Shown: in pieces, positions 27,095 through 28,167 of the stretch
How the letters are laid out: each line of letters opens with the position of its first letter
Position numbering within the stretch: the first letter of the stretch is position 1
Source of the DNA: Haplomitrium mnioides
Lineage: Eukaryota; Marchantiophyta; Haplomitriopsida; Calobryales
Direction: 5' to 3'
Length of the DNA stretch: 28,167 nt
Assembly: GCA_049999725.1 (NCBI GenBank)
Contig: JBNGIS010033747.1
Span: 1 to 28,167 of the forward strand
Translations under genes and position numbers: made by a program
The notes under the pieces: generated by a model
The model's database searches: none
Told to the model about the DNA's origin: nothing
What the model saw: only the letters and a program-made list of their open reading frames with translations

Positions 27095-27605
27095 CGACAT
27101 GCATATCTGTTCTCGCTTCTACAACGGAGCTGACCTCCGCACGAACACGGCAGGATTGTTGGACAGTCTCCACATGAACTACGCCAGTCCCGCGGACGTT
27201 TTGTCTTTGCTTGCTAAAACAAAGCTGATGATGATGTCCCTCAAGAACATATCTGTGGTCGTGCCTTGGTCTTGGACAAACCTCGACAGCAAGTCTGGTC
27301 GAAGCTCAAGTGATTTAAAAGATAGCTCCTTCCTCCGCTTTTGAAAGACACTGTTTGCAAAGTCATTGACATCCTTGCCTTCTTCAACTCTATGTCGGCC
27401 CCCAGATTGAACGCCTTTTAAGCTTTCCATAGCACTCTGGGAAGCACAAATCGACGGGCACACAAGCGTGTTGTATTGTCGAAAGCCTTGGCAAATGGAA
27501 TATTCGGATAGGAAACCAGTACACACCGAAACTCAGCATCTTCATTAGGTCCACACCAAAACACAGCATGCAGTCATTGTCGAATGTAAAGCAGATGAAT
27601 ACAGC
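27095..27605 (-). pseudogene. Cytochrome P450 fragment, CYP86 clan (CYP94-like)
   Basis: The only host-gene remnant. On the minus strand it covers the mid-region of a plant P450 in three frames: FTFDNDCMLCFGVD (about 27595-27550); PFAKAFDNTTRLCARRFVLP and VLWKA*KAFNLG (about 27500-27410); then, after a shift, VNDFANSVFQKRRKEL (about 27370-27330), PDLLSRFV, FLRDIIISFVLASKDKTS (about 27250-27195), LA*FMWRLSNNPAV; then, after another shift, RAEVSSVVEARTDM (about 27140-27100). The I-helix oxygen-binding motif AGxDT reads ASKDK, losing Gly and Thr. There is a stop for the usual Trp after it. The N-terminus, K-helix and heme loop are missing. CYP94/CYP86 enzymes hydroxylate fatty-acid or jasmonate chains at the ER; this fragment cannot. 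Confidence 0.85.
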
Positions 27606-27874
27606 GTGCAGTCAAAAGTGGCACCGACTATGCTGCGTTATCGTGATTGAGAAACAAGGTGAGAACAGGCGTCTCAACATTGCATTGGAGATTCTCTTTG
27701 GTCCTCGGTTTCTATTCCTGGATGAGCCGAATTAGTCGCATTTTCTTGCAAATGATTCTGGGAAGTATTCTAGGTTTAAGAACATGGTCTAAGGTTTGGA
27801 GTACCCTCGGTGTTGGAGTATTTTGATCTGAGATGCAGCCAAAACAAAATTTTATCTCTAGATGTCTAGTAAAC
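27606..27874. other. Unassigned DNA
   Basis: No open frame of note and no P450 motif recognised on the minus strand. It may be an intron or degraded N-terminal exon of the P450 remnant, but nothing seen supports that directly. Confidence 0.35.
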
Positions 27875-28167
27875 GCAGCCTAGTTTTGTTGATTCAGCTT
27901 TATGGTACACTAAGTATACCATAACTATAGATGATTGAACTTGATGGTAGATGAAGGAAGAGGATTGCAGCCTAGTTTTGTTGAATCAAATTTATGGTAC
28001 ATGAAGTATAATGATTGCCGCTGGTTTTCTTCATGAAATTTTATGGACAGATCACCAAGTATAAGTATTGTCACATTGTTTTGTTGATTGAACTTGATGG
28101 TAGATGAAGTAAGAGGATTGCAGCCTAGTTTTGTTGAATGAAATTTATGGTACATGAAGTATAATGA
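27875..28167. repeat. Degenerate tandem repeat running off the right edge
   Basis: A segment like GCAGCCTAGTTTTGTTGA, then TTTATGGTACA.GAAGTATA, recurs at about 27875, 27967, 28017 (poor copy) and 28120. The copies at 27967 and 28120 are each preceded by GATTGAACTTGATGGTAGATG (27933 and 28086, 153 bases apart) and are nearly identical. The full extent and monomer cannot be fixed because the window ends inside it. Confidence 0.75.

Noticed and set aside
26883-27344. 153-codon plus-strand ORF
   Set aside because: It is antisense to the P450 motifs over much of its length and matches no family I know.
1-28167. tRNA, rRNA or other structured RNA genes
   Set aside because: None recognised by eye on either strand. 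Only primer-site matches to tRNA ends were seen.

Overview
This is eukaryotic, land-plant DNA built almost entirely of nested, decayed LTR retrotransposons. No intact host gene is visible. The case for a plant rests on Ty3/gypsy elements with a C-terminal chromodomain, primer sites matching plant initiator-Met tRNA (TGGTATCAGAGC type), and a broken plant cytochrome P450 of the CYP86 clan (CYP94-like). The species cannot be read from the sequence; heavy nesting and very long LTRs fit a large plant genome.

Layout. (1) 1-837, minus strand: end of a Copia-type element C1 (LTR 628-837, primer site 616-627, non-coding leader running off the left edge), inserted into the reverse transcriptase (RT) of (2) E1, a minus-strand gypsy element with RT 838-1526, protease about 1660-1945, gag about 2040-2670, primer site 2701-2712 and an LTR starting at 2714. 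(3) 3594-9744, plus strand: E2, a complete but dead chromovirus with two 538-bp LTRs, 5-bp duplications tgtca, leader ORFs, gag, protease, RT, RNase H, integrase and chromodomain. (4) 9750-10101: unassigned DNA, then a 57-bp minisatellite. (5) 10414-26546: E3, a 16.1-kb minus-strand gypsy element with 3.1-3.2-kb LTRs and a 6.0-kb core, inserted inside the minisatellite (duplication ccttc). Its 3' LTR carries X1, an unclassified 3882-bp insertion (11847-15728). (6) 26547-26752: the rest of the minisatellite. (7) About 27095-27605, minus strand: P450 pseudogene fragment. (8) 27875 to the end: degenerate tandem repeats.

Order of events from the nesting: the minisatellite predates E3, which predates X1; E1 predates C1. 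LTR pairs differ by roughly 8% (E2) and roughly 10% (a 200-bp sample of E3), counted by eye, so both insertions are old. Stops are often CGA to TGA changes, as expected from decay of methylated CpG.

The most interesting signals are regulatory and structural, not intact genes: a dimeric ~156-bp repeat in the E3 LTR that places a TTGACY (W-box-like) motif every ~77 bp; 50-bp-spaced G-box/ABRE-like motifs in the E2 LTR; two mutually similar leader ORFs upstream of E2 gag; the same Asp-to-Asn change at the RT active site of two different elements; and X1, which has LTR-element-like ends but no recognisable LTR or coding domain.
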